A DNA stretch of 64,000 bases. It comes from Cephalotus follicularis. Lineage: Eukaryota; Streptophyta; Magnoliopsida; Oxalidales; Cephalotaceae. Position 1 is the first letter of the stretch. The number at the start of each line of letters is the position of its first letter. The DNA lies in the NCBI GenBank assembly GCA_001972305.1, contig BDDD01001607.1, forward strand, positions 62,001-126,000. The letters run 5' to 3'. The notes below the pieces were generated by a model. The model ran no database searches. It worked only from the letters and a program-made list of their open reading frames with translations, and had not been told where the DNA came from. Below, piece by piece: positions 20,281 to 33,885 of the stretch. The position numbers and the translations under genes are program-made.

Positions 20281-22255
20281 ATTACTTGTGTCAATAGGAG
20301 TCCTATTTGTCTCGGTAGTGTATAGTCAACGGGTGACTAGTAGGCCATACGTGACCTGTGCCATTCCTTAGACCTGAGCGGCTGGCAGCATTGTATAGTA
20401 ACTGCCTGGCTTTGATTTCTGCCTTCCCCTACTCTAGCCATGAGCTGACAGACGGGTTATCTTTGGGCCTTTTAGGAGCTATATTGATGTATGTGCGAGT
20501 GCGCAACATGGGATCATCACACCTGTAATGAGGGTGAACGGCTCTGTAATATTTTTGTCCATTAATGACTTGCAAAAACCTGGTCAGGTGCTGGCAGACT
20601 GGAAACGGGGTTTTTGGGGAGGTCTCTCGATAGTCGCACTGTGTTAATAGATTTATAGTTATCGCGAACATATCTAGGGTAACGATGAGGGATGCACTGC
20701 ACGCAAACCAATGACATGATAAAGTATTGGTTAACCGGATATTGACTGATAGATGTGAAACTTAATTTCACAAATTAGAATAGATATGGGATATCATACC
20801 GGGGCTATTTTAATAGTCTAGGACTATTAGGATGGTCGTACCAAAATCTTGGGACGTTCTAAGAAATTTATCGTCATGCCAGATTCCAACCGGACTTTCA
20901 GGTCCCACATGATTTTTTGAATAGGTTAACATGTGGGGGACATAAGTCATTTAGTGAGAGGGTAGTATCAGGGAGATGTTACTTTGCAATAGTATTTTAT
21001 TTGCCGGACACACGTCACCTTATGAAGGTGAGTCATAGCATCACCATAATAAAATATCCTGGTCAAAGGATTGTGTGTTGAATAAGTAATTACTTAGGAG
21101 AGAGCATCTTGGGGCAGCTAGGGCTTGGAAAGCCCTAACCTTAATTGGGCCGAGCCCTAGCCATTTAAATGGCATGAGTTCGGCCTGCCCCGTCATGTGT
21201 GTGGCCCATATATTTGAATTTAAATGAGTCACATGTGGTTAAGTATGAAACACTCAAACTATGACACAAAGCATGGGCTCAAATGACATAAGTATGGGAC
21301 AAGGAATGGTACCCCATTCCTCTTGTCATAGCATGGGGTTGAAGGGCAAAAGGAGAAGAGACAAAGAGTCTAAGAGACACTTAACACAATGGACTTGGCA
21401 CACCTCTCCCTATAGCTTCTCACCTGTTACTTTACTCCCTCTTTCTTCCTTCTTCTTCTTCTCTTTAGTCAACCTTTGAAGGACTACTAAAAAGTTTGGT
21501 GCTTTCAAGAAAGAAGACAATACACTTTCTCCTCTCACCCTCCATTGATCGCAATAGGTGGGGATACCTCACTCATTGTGACTTATTTTTACTTGTAGTG
21601 ATCACTAGTTTAGGTATTAAGGCTCTCCATACAACTAGGTGTCCTAGCAAACATCATTGTCTAGGATACCTTACATGGTATGTGATTGAAGCTTTAATTT
21701 GAGTGTTGAGAGCATCTAAAGTTTTGGCCTCCATAAGGAACTCTAGAACCCGAGACTTTTGGGTTTTTGGATCTTGCTTGGAGAACAAGTAGCTTGGAGT
21801 TAAAGTGTAGAGGGAGCACTTGAAGGAAGGAGTTTAAGACCTTGGTAATGACATCTTAACTCACTTCTTCTCCTTTTCCTTTTGTTGTTTGTTTTTTGGG
21901 TTTTAGGTAGAGTTTGGTAACCCTAGACAAACCCCAGTGGTTTCAAGGAGAAACCCTAACAAGCCTTTAGGGTTTGTATGTGTTGTTGTCATAAGTTGCT
22001 TGTGGTTATTGAGGGTTTTTGTGTGCAAACCCTATATGGTTTGTTGTGTGGAGCCAGAGCTAGGGTTAAGGAAACCCTAGTTCAACCCATGACTTTGTGG
22101 CATGATTGGTGGTTATATGGTTCAATTGGATAGTTAGTTAGAGATCCTTGGCCTTGGTATGGACATTTATGGACATAGATCTTAGGGTGTTCCTTTGCAT
22201 TGGACATGGATTGATAAAAATTAAAATTGAACCCCTAAAGGACCTATGACCTAAA
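20281..22255 (+). repeat. Copia LTR 'X' copy, forward orientation
   Basis: Inverted homologue of 11418-13246 (matches listed there). The left edge is abrupt against the LTR ending at 20280, so the true LTR start is probably missing. The right part carries leader-like sequence with repeated aaccctag phrases (21900-22090). No coding sequence. The next 300 bp (22256-22560) hold nothing I can identify. Confidence 0.6.
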
Positions 22256-22599
22256 ATGGACCAAACTGCCCTATATATCCTTCATAATCATGGCAAGACT
22301 TTATGGTTCATCATTTGCCCTAGGAAAGTTAACCTACGCCTTGGAACATTTAGTCAAAAGGGAGTAAAGGTAGTCGTTCTCATTGCCCTAGGCACGACAT
22401 CTAACCCTTTGAGCAACAGGGCCTCATATGTGTATACATTTAATATAAATTAAACTGATTCAAAGATTGGGATAACTCATATATGAATTGCCATAAATAC
22501 TGGAAATTGCACAGCGTAACATAAAAGGAATCTAGATGTAATTATAAAGAGTGAAATACATATACAACTAGCCACCTTGTGGCTTGCAAGGTCACCCTT

Positions 22600-23387
22600 A
22601 ATCTAACATTTATACCTTTATGTCATGGAGTCTCGCTTTCTAAGAAGATGTCTCCTAAGGAATTTGAAGAGAAGCAAAGAATGATGCACATTCTTTATGC
22701 TTCAGTAATAGGAAGCATCATGTATGTTATGCTGTGCATTAGACCAGATATCCCATATGATGTAAGCGTTATGAGCAGATATCAGTCAGATCCTGGTGAG
22801 TCACTCTAGAAGGCTTTCAAGGATATCCTGAAGTACCTCAATAGGAATAAGGATTTGTTTTTGATCTATGGAGGACAAGGTTTGAAGCTTGAGGGTTATA
22901 CTGACTCCAATTTTAAGATGGATGTGGATGACTCGAGGTTTACATCCTGGTTTGTGTTCACCTTGAATCGTGGAGCAGTGAGTTGGAGGGGTTCCAAACA
23001 GTCAACCACTGTTGATTCAGTTACTGGAGTTGAATATATTGTAGTGTGTGAGGCCACCAAGCAATGTGTTTGGATGAGGAAGTTCATCTCAGTTCTTGGT
23101 GTACTTCCTACCATTATAGATTCGGTATCAATATACTGTGATAATAATGGGGCTATAGCATAGGCCAAGAAACCAAGGTCACACTCAAGATAAAAGCAGA
23201 TTCTACGACGGTTTCACTTAATACAAGAAATCATAGAGAAAGGTGATATAAAGATAGAGCGCATACGATGGGTGAATAATACAGCAGACCCTTTGACCAA
23301 AGCCTTGTCGCAGGCCATCTTTGACTGTCATCTTTCGGGGATGGATTTTAGACATAGTGGAAATTGGCTTCAGTACTTGTGGGAGTA
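22600..23387 (+). pseudogene. Copia RT end and RNase H (degenerate)
   Basis: Plus-strand Copia remnant. Seen: YASVIGSIMYVMLCIRPDIPYDVSVMSRYQSDPG (about 22700-22800), ILKYLNRNKDLFLIYGG, then RNase H blocks LEGYTDSNFKMDVDDSRFTSWFVF (Asp, about 22900), GAVSWRGSKQSTTVDSVTGVEYIVVCEATKQCVWMRKF (Glu, about 23030) and IYCDNNGAIA (Asp, about 23145). The tail WVNNTADPLTKALS reaches about 23310. Stops at 22807, 23161 and 23191 mark it as dead. Everything upstream of the RT C-terminus is missing. It is followed by the purine-rich tgtgggagta and the 3' LTR. Confidence 0.88.
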
Positions 23388-23388
23388 T

Positions 23389-25096
23389 GTTAGGGATAAG
23401 TTCTGTAACCTATTGCCAGTTTTGTAACTTATCTTTGATAATATTCAATAAAGGTGTATGTTTTAAATATCTTGGCTAAGAGTTCACTAATATTGCTTTA
23501 ATGTATGTATTTAATTTAATGAATTTCCTAAGATTAAAATCGGAGGACCGAGTTCTTGATGAGATCATGATGTGAGAATTGGAACCTCGGTAAACTTAGT
23601 CTTGAGGCTTCATGGTCGTAAGATTGGTACTCAAGTCATACTCAATCCGGTTAGACAAGCATGTGCTATGCCAGCTCATCTAAGAGGGTGACTGATCTCA
23701 CATGTAGTCTTTTAGTGACTATATGGTATGCACATGGGTGCTCATTCATTAACGGGTTCACTTAAGGTGACCCGCTTAAGAGATGTTTGTATGGAGCTTT
23801 ACTATGTGTCAAACATACATCCTTGATAGAAGCAGTGCAAGTGGTCCTTAGAGATGAGCCACTATTGGATATCTTGTGCATAAAATGTTGTAATATAATA
23901 ATTATTAAATACGTCTCCTAAACATGGAGAGTATACAAGCATTGATTTGGTATGGTAGGTTCTGGTGCGAAGATATGTGAGTATGCAATAATGGATCCAC
24001 CGCTCCTAGTGAAGGGAGATTATGCCCAAGTTGATTAATCGTTAGCAAAATTAATCCCTAGCCAGGTTAACAGTGATATCTCAAAGTGTATCTGATATCA
24101 CTGATTAATATTAGAGGGGCACTTCTAATATGACTTGGCTAACGATGCAAAATCATGGTTTCCGTAAATTATATTATTGGGGTTTGACACATTCCGTACC
24201 CTAGGTTTAACAAGAGGATTTACGGTTGAGGGACTAAACGTGCGTGGAACTGCATCTTATAGTTCAAGATAAATTCATATTATATTGGGGTCTGTATGCA
24301 TTGCTAGACATCGCTGCTGATTAGTAGAATGTCCGGGATCGTTCAGATAGTCAATCTCGTAATAAAAAAGAATTAACAGTGTTATTTCATTCGAAATGCC
24401 GTTTAGAATATTTTTCATACGACTGAAAAATATTTCATCGGATAATCGCAGTGTCCGAGAGTGAATTCTATGATGAGTGTAATAGTGAACACACAATACG
24501 AGTAGCGATCTCCAATATTGGGTATAAAGGAATTAATTAGGATACTTTACTAATTAATTATTAATGAGATTAAAGCAAGACACATACATATATGTATATA
24601 TATGTGTAATAAGTTTTGAATTACAAAAGATTAAAAATGTTTGACTAGGTCAAATCTTTATCTCTTGGTATTATAAATACATAAATTTCTCTCTCCCTTT
24701 GATTACTTACTTTCGAGAACATTATTTAAAAATAAAAAAGCGAGAAAAACACTCCCCATTTGGCCGAGAGCAAAGAAGGAGGAAAAAGAGTTCTAGCCTT
24801 GCTTTTGCTTGAAATCTTGAGAAGGAAAAGGAGAAGGTTTGGAGATCTCCTTGTGTGGACTAACTTTGGAGGCCATCTATCCTTGGTGCGCTAAAGTTTG
24901 AACCAAGAGAGTGAAGGAAGGAGCTGCTCCATTGTGTGAGTTATTCCATTCTCTTTTCTTCTAGTTCGTTGTTCTTAAAGCATATAACAACCTAGTTTAG
25001 CATTAATAGGTCCTTGGGTAGAATTAATTTTTGAGATATTTTCCCTTTCATGGCCGAATCCTAAGGTCTTTGATCCTTGCAAATTAGTTCCAACCA
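23389..25096 (+). repeat. Copia 3' LTR 'Y'
   Basis: Starts TGTTAGGGATAAG immediately after the purine tract gtgggag that follows RNase H. A probable TATA box (attataaatac) lies near 24670 and the likely end is ttccaacca at 25096. It is the same family as the split LTR at 39887-40056 plus 61197-62338: gagatcatgatgtgagaa (23561) against aagatcatgatgtgggaa, and the attagaggggcac phrase at 24109 and 61743. Confidence 0.75.
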
Positions 25097-26339
25097 AATG
25101 CTGAGGGGGAAAGGGAAGTATTCTCTAAGGAAATTATGGCGTTTTGGATAGAGATCACAATGACAAAGTATTCTGCCATTTCCTGTGGAAAGAAAATGTG
25201 TGTTGCTTGGTTATCTGTGTGTGTCCTCTTGAAACCCTAGAGAACTCTTTATATAGAGTTTCTCTTGCGTGGACTACAAGAAAACCCTTATCTTAAAAAG
25301 GAATAAAATGTTTCTTAAGACAACTAACCAGGATCCTATTCATATAGAAAAGTGGAATCCTATTCAACGAGGATCTTATTCATTTACGGAAGTAGTAAAC
25401 TATTTTCCTAAAGTATGCATTGACTCTCTTATTTGTCATCAAACTCAAATCCTTGCAGAATAGGCCCACGTGAGTTAATCTCCTGAAAAGGAAAGGATTA
25501 ACTAAACATTGCTAGACCAGCTTGCTCTTTCAGCCACCAAACAAAAACCCTCTACAAGAATCCCTGAACCAGTTAAGCAGGAAGAGCATTTACGACTGAT
25601 TCAAAAACTTAACTAAACAACTATGTGAGAAGGGCAATTATGCAAAGTACTAGGGCACACAAATGATAATTCATGGCCAGTTTACTCAATTCTCATGGAA
25701 CAAGCTTGACAAAGCGCATAAGATGCCTCCCATGACTTAGAATATAATAGAAGCAAGTATAACCCTACTGATGATATGACGAGGCTAATTATACTTTTCT
25801 AGTGTGAATCAAATAGATAAAGGACCCGAGCTGTCCCCATGTAGCCATATATGTATGTGGGAATAATACTCCCTCAAGACAAGAATCTACTTTCTAAGAG
25901 ATAAATATGAGGATAATACTCATGAGGGTTGTCAGAGTGCCCCGGTACATGTTATTCATGGCTCATTCATAGAGGCACATGCTAAAGTAAAACTTAGGAG
26001 GCTAAGGATTTACTTTTGAGTAGTTTCTTGGGCCAGTATAGCGCTCTAGTGATTTTTCATGTATAAAGTTAGCCCCTTATGCTTAGGCCATGAAAATAGA
26101 ATGGCTTAAGCGCATATTAGTACGTCATCTCCAGAGTCCCAAATGATTCATTGTCTTTTCTTGCAACGGTAATCAAATTGGTGCATTACCTTGGCTTTAG
26201 TGAGATTGCACTAAAGAATATAACAACTCACTCAATGATTTTGTTCCACGTAAATTGTATGACATTTTAGAAACCATCATTACTAATTATTTTGACGGCT
26301 ATCTCGTATTTTGAGATTTCATGCCTTTTCAGAAGTTTA
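25097..26339. other. Unassigned AT-rich segment, probably Tat-element LTR
   Basis: 1.2 kb without convincing coding. It is continuous with 29547 onward once the solo LTR is removed, so it is probably part of the LTR or leader of the Tat-type element whose PBS is at 30906. I cannot place the LTR start. Confidence 0.35.
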
Positions 26340-26344
26340 GCAAC

Positions 26345-29300
26345 TGTAACACCCCCGTTGGTGGGAGCCCTTACAGGTCTAAATGCTAACTGAAACATAT
26401 CGGAAATCTAACAAAAGACTGATACGAAACGGATGTGGTGGTCTGAAAACATATCTTATTGCAAACTTGAAATAAAAGAGAGTCTGAAATTTTAGACAAA
26501 ACATAAATAAGGACTAATCATAATCCGATGTCCAAATACTGAAATCATAACTGAAATAAAACCAAAGTCTGAAAATGTTTATACTGAAATACTAATCTGA
26601 TCCTACTGGAAAACACAAGGACCAACTCCTAGCTGATATTCTGACAATGGGTAACTCTTATCACACATTTCCCCCATGCTCCTGAAAACCTGCCGCATAG
26701 AAACAAAAACGCGGCTGAGCAAACCTCAGTACGGATAAGGAATTAAAACAGTAAACAATGAACAAAATAATTTGAACTTTAAATTCAGTAAGGTAACATA
26801 GTAAATATTCTTAAAAAGTAAAACAGAATATTTAAAAACGAGCAGTTATAAAATCATCATAGCTTACGAAAAACAGGATATCATAATCCAAAACATTATC
26901 TGATTCATAATTCCATAACAGAGAATTTCTGACATACATACATATATAGGTGCAAGGGGTTCGCGAGGCCCACATGCTCTGACGGAAAAGTCGTGTACGG
27001 CACTACACAAACAATCCCAAATACTGAATCTTATCTTACAATAACTAGAGTATACTCATACGCCTCAAAGGGATCCATATCCTACCCTCAGGATACATAT
27101 TTAAAAGAGACGTCGTAGACCGATAACACCGCCACGGTAGGTGTCATGTCCTCCATGCCAAAGAACATGCTTATGATACCTCATAGGTAGGGTTTTTCTC
27201 TGTATGTTATTATGCTAAAAACATTGTTTTAATCTAAAACAATTTTAAACAATTTCGAATCAATTTCTGATCTTATCTGAAAACAAAATCTTAACTGTAT
27301 CTGAAGTTAACATACTCCGAAAGTGAAAGCCATGTTAATATTTCCAATAGTGAAAACACGTATATCAAAACCAATATCCGATGTAACAATACAAAAATTC
27401 ATTTCAGTGATATCATTATCAAAATGAGAATATCAATTTAAAATATGAATATTATTTCTAATAAAACTAGAAACATAATCCGTTCAATAAAACGTACGTA
27501 ATCATTAACGAATGAAAGTTTAATCGAAGGAGTACCAAAGAACGAAGAATCCGAACAAAAACATATTTAAATTCATTTCGAAGGAATAAGCCAAAGAGCA
27601 GAAAATCCGTACCTTAGCTGACTGAACAATCTAAACAAATACGAATACCGGACAAAAGTATCTTAGAGTGTCCTAACTTCACCAGGAACGATATAAAGAC
27701 CTAAACATACGAGTCCAAACATGACATATCATAAAAGAAATCAAAACATCAAAAACTGTCATAAAGCGTCGACCGTTTGTTTCTAGGCGTCGACGGTTAA
27801 AGAGCAACAAAGGGACTAAGCGTCGAGCAAGGGGTCGACCGATTAAGGCATAACACAGCACAAAGCATCGGCGCTCAGATACTAAGCGTCGGCGGTTTGC
27901 GTCAGACACAGAACAACAATTGCAGAAAGCAGTTTCAATCTCAAGAATAATCCAATTTTTCATATACAGAAGTTACAGTAGCAACAACTAAACTTAAAAA
28001 CATGTCATATGAGTTTGTATTTATCAATATAACAATTACAAACACGAAATCATGAAATTAATAAGCTTAACATAGTATGTTCTTGTAAAAACATGGTTTT
28101 TTTAAAATAGTTTACCAAATCATGAATTAAAATCCGATTTTCATGTTTATAATCCGTAAAAAAAGTAGTATACATATGTAAACATACATCAATGACATGA
28201 TTCCCAGTTTTTAATCATCAAAATAACAAATTATGCACAAAACCCATGGATGAACACAGCAGAAATTAGTTTCAACAGACCTCCTAAACCATGCTCAAAA
28301 TCATGTTATAGTCAATTTTAATACAATCTAAAAGATGATATAGAAACTACATAGTATAATCTATAAGTTTCGTTTAGAAAATACCTCTAGAAAACGTCGA
28401 AATCAAGGTAGAAAATAGCTTGCAAAACTGCTGTTCGGGTTTGTTAAAAGTGCAGAAATAAGTTTGAGTTTTTAAAGAATTTGTCTGGCGTCAGCGCTCA
28501 GATACTAAGCGTCGGCGGTTTGCGTCAGACACAGAACAACAATTGCAGAAAGCAGTTTCAATCTCAAGAATAATCCAATTTTTCATATACAGAAGTTACA
28601 GTAGCAACAACTAAACTTAAAAACATGTCATATGAGTTTGTATTTATCAATATAGCAATTACAAACATGAAATCATGAAATTAATAAGCTTAACATAGTA
28701 TGTTCTTGTAAAAACATGGTTTTTTTAAAATAGTTTTCCAAATCATGAATTATAATCCGATTTTCTTGTTTATAATCCGTAAAAACAGTAGTATACATAT
28801 GTGAACATACATCAATGACATGATTCCCAGTTTTTAATCATCAAAATAACAAATTATGCACAAAACCCATGGATGAACACAGCAGAAATTAGTTTCAACA
28901 GACCTCATAAACCATGCTCAAAATCATGTTATAGTCAATTTTAATACAATCTAAAAGATGATATAGAAACTACATAGTATAATCTATAAGTTTCGTTTAG
29001 AAAATACCTCTAGAAAACGTCGAAATCAAGGTAGAAAATAGCTTGCAAAACTGCTGTTCGGGTTTGTTAAAAGTGCAGAAATAAGTTTGAGTTTTTAAAG
29101 AATTTGTCTAATAAATGCACAAATCGTGGGTTTAATGGAAAAAATCAGTGTCTTAAAACATTACCAATTAAGCCAAAACGCGTCAGATTCATAAGGTAAT
29201 CGGATAGCCATAAAAAGGAAAGAAATCAGCCTTCCAAAAACACTGTCACAGACCAAACTGATATGGAAACCTGATCAAAGCGTCGACAGTATACTTAAAG

Positions 29301-29546
29301 AGTCGACGGTCAAGCATATAAAAACAAAAAGCGTTGAAGTCACACGTTTAGGCGTCGACTTGCCACACCACAGCCAAAGCGTCGGCGGTTCTAAAGAGAG
29401 CGTCGGCGCTTTGTGCCCAGAAATCAGCAACAAAAGGATTTCAAACCAAAAATCAAATGGGTCCACAAAACATAGCATAAGTCAAAAAGATATGATTCAA
29501 AACAACAATCATACAAACATGTCAACATAGAAAACGGGATATTACA
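26345..29546 (-). mobile_element. Solo LTR 'Z' (Tekay/Del-like gypsy) with perfect TSD
   Basis: Starts TGTAACACCCCCG, ends cgggatattaca, and is flanked by gcaac on both sides (26340-26344 and 29547-29551). No internal domain, so it is a solo LTR left by LTR-LTR recombination. Orientation is taken from the homologous LTR fragment at 37135-37286, which lies outside a minus-strand gag-pol; the first ~150 bp of the two are nearly identical. The 3.2-kb length includes a 623-bp internal tandem duplication. GTCGAC dyads occur at 27765-27900, 28490-28520 and 29278-29412. Confidence 0.88.
27871..29109. repeat. Tandem duplication inside solo LTR Z
   Basis: 27871-28486 is repeated at 28494-29109 (offset 623 bp) with only scattered substitutions, separated by ggcgtca. 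Both copies start gcgctcagatactaagcg and end gaatttgtct. Confidence 0.95.
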
Positions 29547-29551
29547 GCAAC

Positions 29552-30905
29552 CCTTGGCTATCTCACAATTTCAATCCATATAAAAGGCATAGTCCCCCTT
29601 TCTTATTTCTTTTACTCTTTTAGTAATCATTAAATCCTTTGCTTTTTCTAACCAAAGAACAACTCTTCAACTTCCCTAGTTTTCTCTCATCCCCATCCTT
29701 ACTCAACTGTTTATTTTTTAAAACCAAACAAATACAATCATTACAATGGCATCTCGTGTACTCGCTTGCTCTGTTGGTGATGGAATAAGGTCTTAGAAGT
29801 TCCTCCACCATCTGTTTGGTTAAATGCCTCACCGTGCTCGGATAACTTCTAGGAAGAGGTGAAGCTTATAACCACTTGTTTATACACGAAAAATCATCAG
29901 AGCGCTATAGTAAGGACAACATGAAGTGCCACACTGATCAAGGGATCAATCTATATGGCTTGGGTGTATTGAATATCATCCTATCATTTGTCTCTATAAA
30001 TCGGCCATGAGGAAGCTACCAGGAGCACCATGGTGCCTCCTAAGGATATCACATTTGTAGTTATTGGAACATAGATTCCCGTATTGAGAGAGGTGTTAAT
30101 TCCATATTCTATCAGAACCTAGATTCCTGCTATGAGGCACCGTTAATCCTAGATTCTACATGATTACACGACCTCTTTAGTGTTTGAATCACACAATAAA
30201 GAAATCATATGCCTTGTCATGATGGTATTAGGCCTACATGTGTATATATAAAGGGCCATGGGAGACGTCCTGTTTGCCATGTGCAACTCGTTCTACAATC
30301 AGTCGAGCGTATTGGCCTTGTACCATCATGTGTCCTATTGTATTTTCCCTTGGAGCTTGAACCGAATTATAAAGGGTGTATCCAGTCAAGTACTTGAAAT
30401 TTTCATTAATTCTCTTCTTTACTTAACTGTATTAGGGATATTTATTAAGGGTTTTGTTTTGGGTGCTAAAATAGCGAGCTTGCTCTGAAGCGCGCCCCTC
30501 TTAAGGGATAATTCACATGGGCCTATTTTCTAGGGATAGAGCTTGATCACAAAGGTGGATAAACATCTCTAGATAATTACAATAAAAATACATATTAACT
30601 GATCTTGATAAGGATGATCGTCGTGGCTGGATAACTTTCTTGTAACCACAACAAAGAGGATAACACTCTATAAAAGAGGTCTCCATGTTACACGGAAGGA
30701 AGGAACAACGAGAACTGGAATCCATATTAAGAACACATATTACAAATGCCATTCGAGTGATTAGTGCTGAAGTTCTAAGAACCCTAAAGAAATACTCCTA
30801 TTTCCCCCAAAACCTCTCTCAATAATCATCCCTATTTTTGTCGGTTCTGTACTTAACAACCTATTATCATCTCCTAGATGCACTTTGAAAAACACAGGTA
30901 AAAAT
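29552..30905 (+). repeat. LTR/leader of a Tat-type gypsy element
   Basis: Non-coding and AT-rich. A TATA-like ccatataaaagg lies at about 29576, and the sequence ends in cacaggtaaaaa just before the PBS. The left limit is unresolved because the solo LTR interrupts it. Confidence 0.5.
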
Positions 30906-30925
30906 TTGGTGACTCCACTGGGGAA
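30906..30925 (+). promoter_or_regulatory. Primer-binding site, Tat/Ogre type
   Basis: tttggtgactccactgggga has the layout of the plant Tat/Ogre PBS (TTTGGCGACTCC-CTGGGGA), which is normally complementary to a tRNA-Arg 3' end. One C-to-T change is visible. Confidence 0.7.
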
Positions 30926-30940
30926 GGTAGTTATACAGTA

Positions 30941-32371
30941 TGGCTAGAATGAACAATGTAGCTACTATCCAGCATGAACACAGTGAGGTTGAACAAAACC
31001 CACATAGTCATGCTCAACTGGGAAATGATTTCCCAGAAGACACATTAGTCATGACTCTCCAACCCGTCATTGAAACAACCCAAGCTACTCAAAACACCAT
31101 CCTCACCAATCTGCAATAGCAACAACAAACATTATAACAACATCACTGAGCCATCCAACAACAACAAGCTTTCATGGCACAACTTTTGCCAAACTATAAA
31201 GCTGGAACCACTGTTACACTTCCTGCTCAACCTACCAAAATTTCACCTGCTACTGTAGCGGCACTAGGGGGCCAACAGAACGTGATACCTGTTGCACAGA
31301 CACCCATTCAGGCACCCTTCCAAACACCACAGCTTGTGCACGTATTCAATCCATAATGAGGTTTTGAGAGGCATCATGAGTTCTTTGTGACAATGGACGA
31401 ATGGCAGCAGGTCATCCGTAAGGAGCGCAATTGACCATCACTAGCAGATATTGAATGAGGTCACCCTATCTAGCCCATATGGTAAGCATTCCTTACCCAG
31501 TAGATTACAAAGTTTCTAATTTTATCATGTTTAATGGGAAAACAGGAAATGCCAAGGAATACATAGTCCATTTTGTCAATGCCTTGTGAGTGCATGGATT
31601 CGACATGACTTTGTGCCTCCATGAGTTTTCCAAATCACTTTGCAACAGGGAATATATCTGGTACTCTAACCTACCTTCAGGGTCAATGTTTACATGGGAT
31701 GATATGGTGGTCATGTTCTACAGTAAGTTCTTTCATGCCCAGACCCGACTGACAGTGATTGATTTGGGACGCATCACCCAATAAAGTGACGAAGAGCTAT
31801 GTGCATATGTGAAGTGTTTCAAGGACCAATTCATGGAATGTCAAGAAAACATGAATGAAGAACATGTGGTCAATACATGTGTTCTAGGCATGGCCGACGA
31901 ATATAGGATGTTCTTGAAAAACCTGAAGATCAAAACCTTGAATTACCTCACCCAGGCGGCCAAAAGGATAGCAGGATCCATAAAATGAGTCAAAACTAAG
32001 GCTATAAAGCAATTAAGGAGAGGATAAGCTTCAGCGAATGTGGCTGAGACGAAGGGATCTAAGAAAAGGAATCTGGGTGGCAACCTCTGCCGTTACCAAT
32101 AAGTTCAGATAGAGCTAATGAATTACTGAATCAATGGCTAGCCAACGATGGTGTCAAATAGTCATTGGTACATAACCTCCCTATGACAACACACATTGTG
32201 AACCCAAACTATTGCCGCTTCCATCAGTACGTCGGACATGCAACATGGGATTGCTATTCCATCCGAAGGATTTTCCATTGGAAAGTCCATGAGGGATTTC
32301 TAGTGATTGAGCCAAGGGATGTCCAGGGAAACCCCTTGCCTCCACGTCGCCTAGATGTATAGGTGAATGTA
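30941..32371 (+). pseudogene. Tat-type gypsy gag (heavily decayed)
   Basis: Met codon at 30941 (MARMNNVATIQHEHSEVEQ) begins a gag that is open only in pieces. Seen: a Gln-rich N-terminus with several TAG/TAA stops near 31120-31160; the capsid block LCLHEFSKSLCNREYIWYSNLPSGSMFTWDDMVVMFYSKFF (31608-31735); RLTVIDLGRITQ (31749); KCFKDQFMECQENMNEEHVVNTCVLGMADEYRMFLKNL (31815-31925); and CRFHQYVGHATWDCYSIRRIFHWKVHEGFL (32217-32300). These blocks are typical of Tat-lineage gag. Many stops and frame changes. The gene is cut at about 32371 by the large LTR. Confidence 0.82.
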
Positions 32372-33394
32372 TGTCATGCCCCGAACTGTGAAGAAACCTC
32401 CCACAATTCGACATATGATCACCGTCCCTTCAATCTATGCAATCTCATGTAAATCAAACTCCAAAAGTGATATAAATTTAAAACTTTAATCAATCATATT
32501 ACATAAGTGGAATAATCAATTTATATATATTCTAACTCTTATAATTTTACAAAAATTGGGCATGTAGTATCCGTTTATCGGACTATGCCCCTGTAAAGAA
32601 AAACACAATTTACATGTTGGGCTCAGCCCTCAGCAAACCACACTCCCGTCGGAGGAAAATCCAGAAATACACATTCTATTGCCTCAAATGATGAACCCAT
32701 CCATATCAAATACATCAACACACATATATATCTTACGTACTGCCACAAGCCGGCAGGTCAATAGCTGAAATAAAACATGTCTCTAATACATCATCTGTTC
32801 ATTTGCATTAACTACATTTATACAAGGTAGGTCAGAGGGGATGTAGATCCTTACTCTACGATTTAGCCCGTCTGATCACTGTGGTTCATCACCTGGACCT
32901 GACCCATCCATTAAAATGAATGGGTCAGCAAGCCGAAGGCTTTGTACAATATACATAAGCAGTGAATGTGTCGAGTGAGGCAGATATATGCGTGCGAGAT
33001 GAGAATGAAGACATATCAATTGATCCTAACATAACTCATATCATTATTCAACAGTTCATAATCATCATCTATGTTATTCCCTACCCTTAGGAACTCTATT
33101 TGAAATCTAGAGGTTGACTAAATATATATACTATCCCATACCAGCACACGTATATAGTTAAACATATAGAGGTTGCCTAAACATATATGCTGTCCCATAC
33201 CAGCATATATAATTAGTCAACCATCCTATCATCTCAATTGATGTCTTTACAATCATTTCAAGGCATATAGAACTATTCTCGACCTTCTCTGCTCATTGAG
33301 TATGATTAGGTAGAGGACATTAAACCACCTATGTATTCCTAGGATTGGTATACTCTACTCTCCTAGGGTAAGAGTAGGCGGAGGACTTTTAACC

Positions 33395-33885
33395 TTCTAC
33401 TGATAGAGGAAATTGAACCGTCAATGGGCGTGGGCATTAAACCTTCTACGGGTAGAGGACATTGAACCTTCTATGGATAGAGGACATTGAACCTTCTATG
33501 GATAGAGGACATTGAACCTTTTATGGCAGAGGACATTAAACCTTCTACGGGTAGAGGACAGTGAACCTTCTGTGGATAAAGGACATTGAACCTTCTGTGG
33601 GCAGAGGATATTGAACCTTCTATGATAGAGGACATTGGACCTTCTATGGACAGAGGACATTGAACCTTCTATGACAGAGGACACTGAACCTTCTATGACA
33701 TTCTAGGTTGTTTAACCTTCTATGATATCCTAGGTCGTTTAACCTTCTATGATGTTCTAGGTCATTTAACCTTCTATCATATCCTAGGTCATTTAACCTT
33801 CTATCATATCCTCTGTCGTTTAACGTTCTATGATGTTCTAGGTCATTTAACCTTCTATCATATCCTAGGTCATTTAACCTTCTAT
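33395..33885. repeat. Minisatellite (left part)
   Basis: About 20-27 bp units. The first type is gaggacattgaaccttctatg (33440-33690); the second is taggtcatttaaccttctat plus catatcc or gatgttc (33690-33885). A spurious serine-rich reading frame spans part of it. Confidence 0.92.

Noticed and set aside
33496..33684. 62-codon serine-rich minus-strand frame
   Set aside because: Translation of the minisatellite units only.
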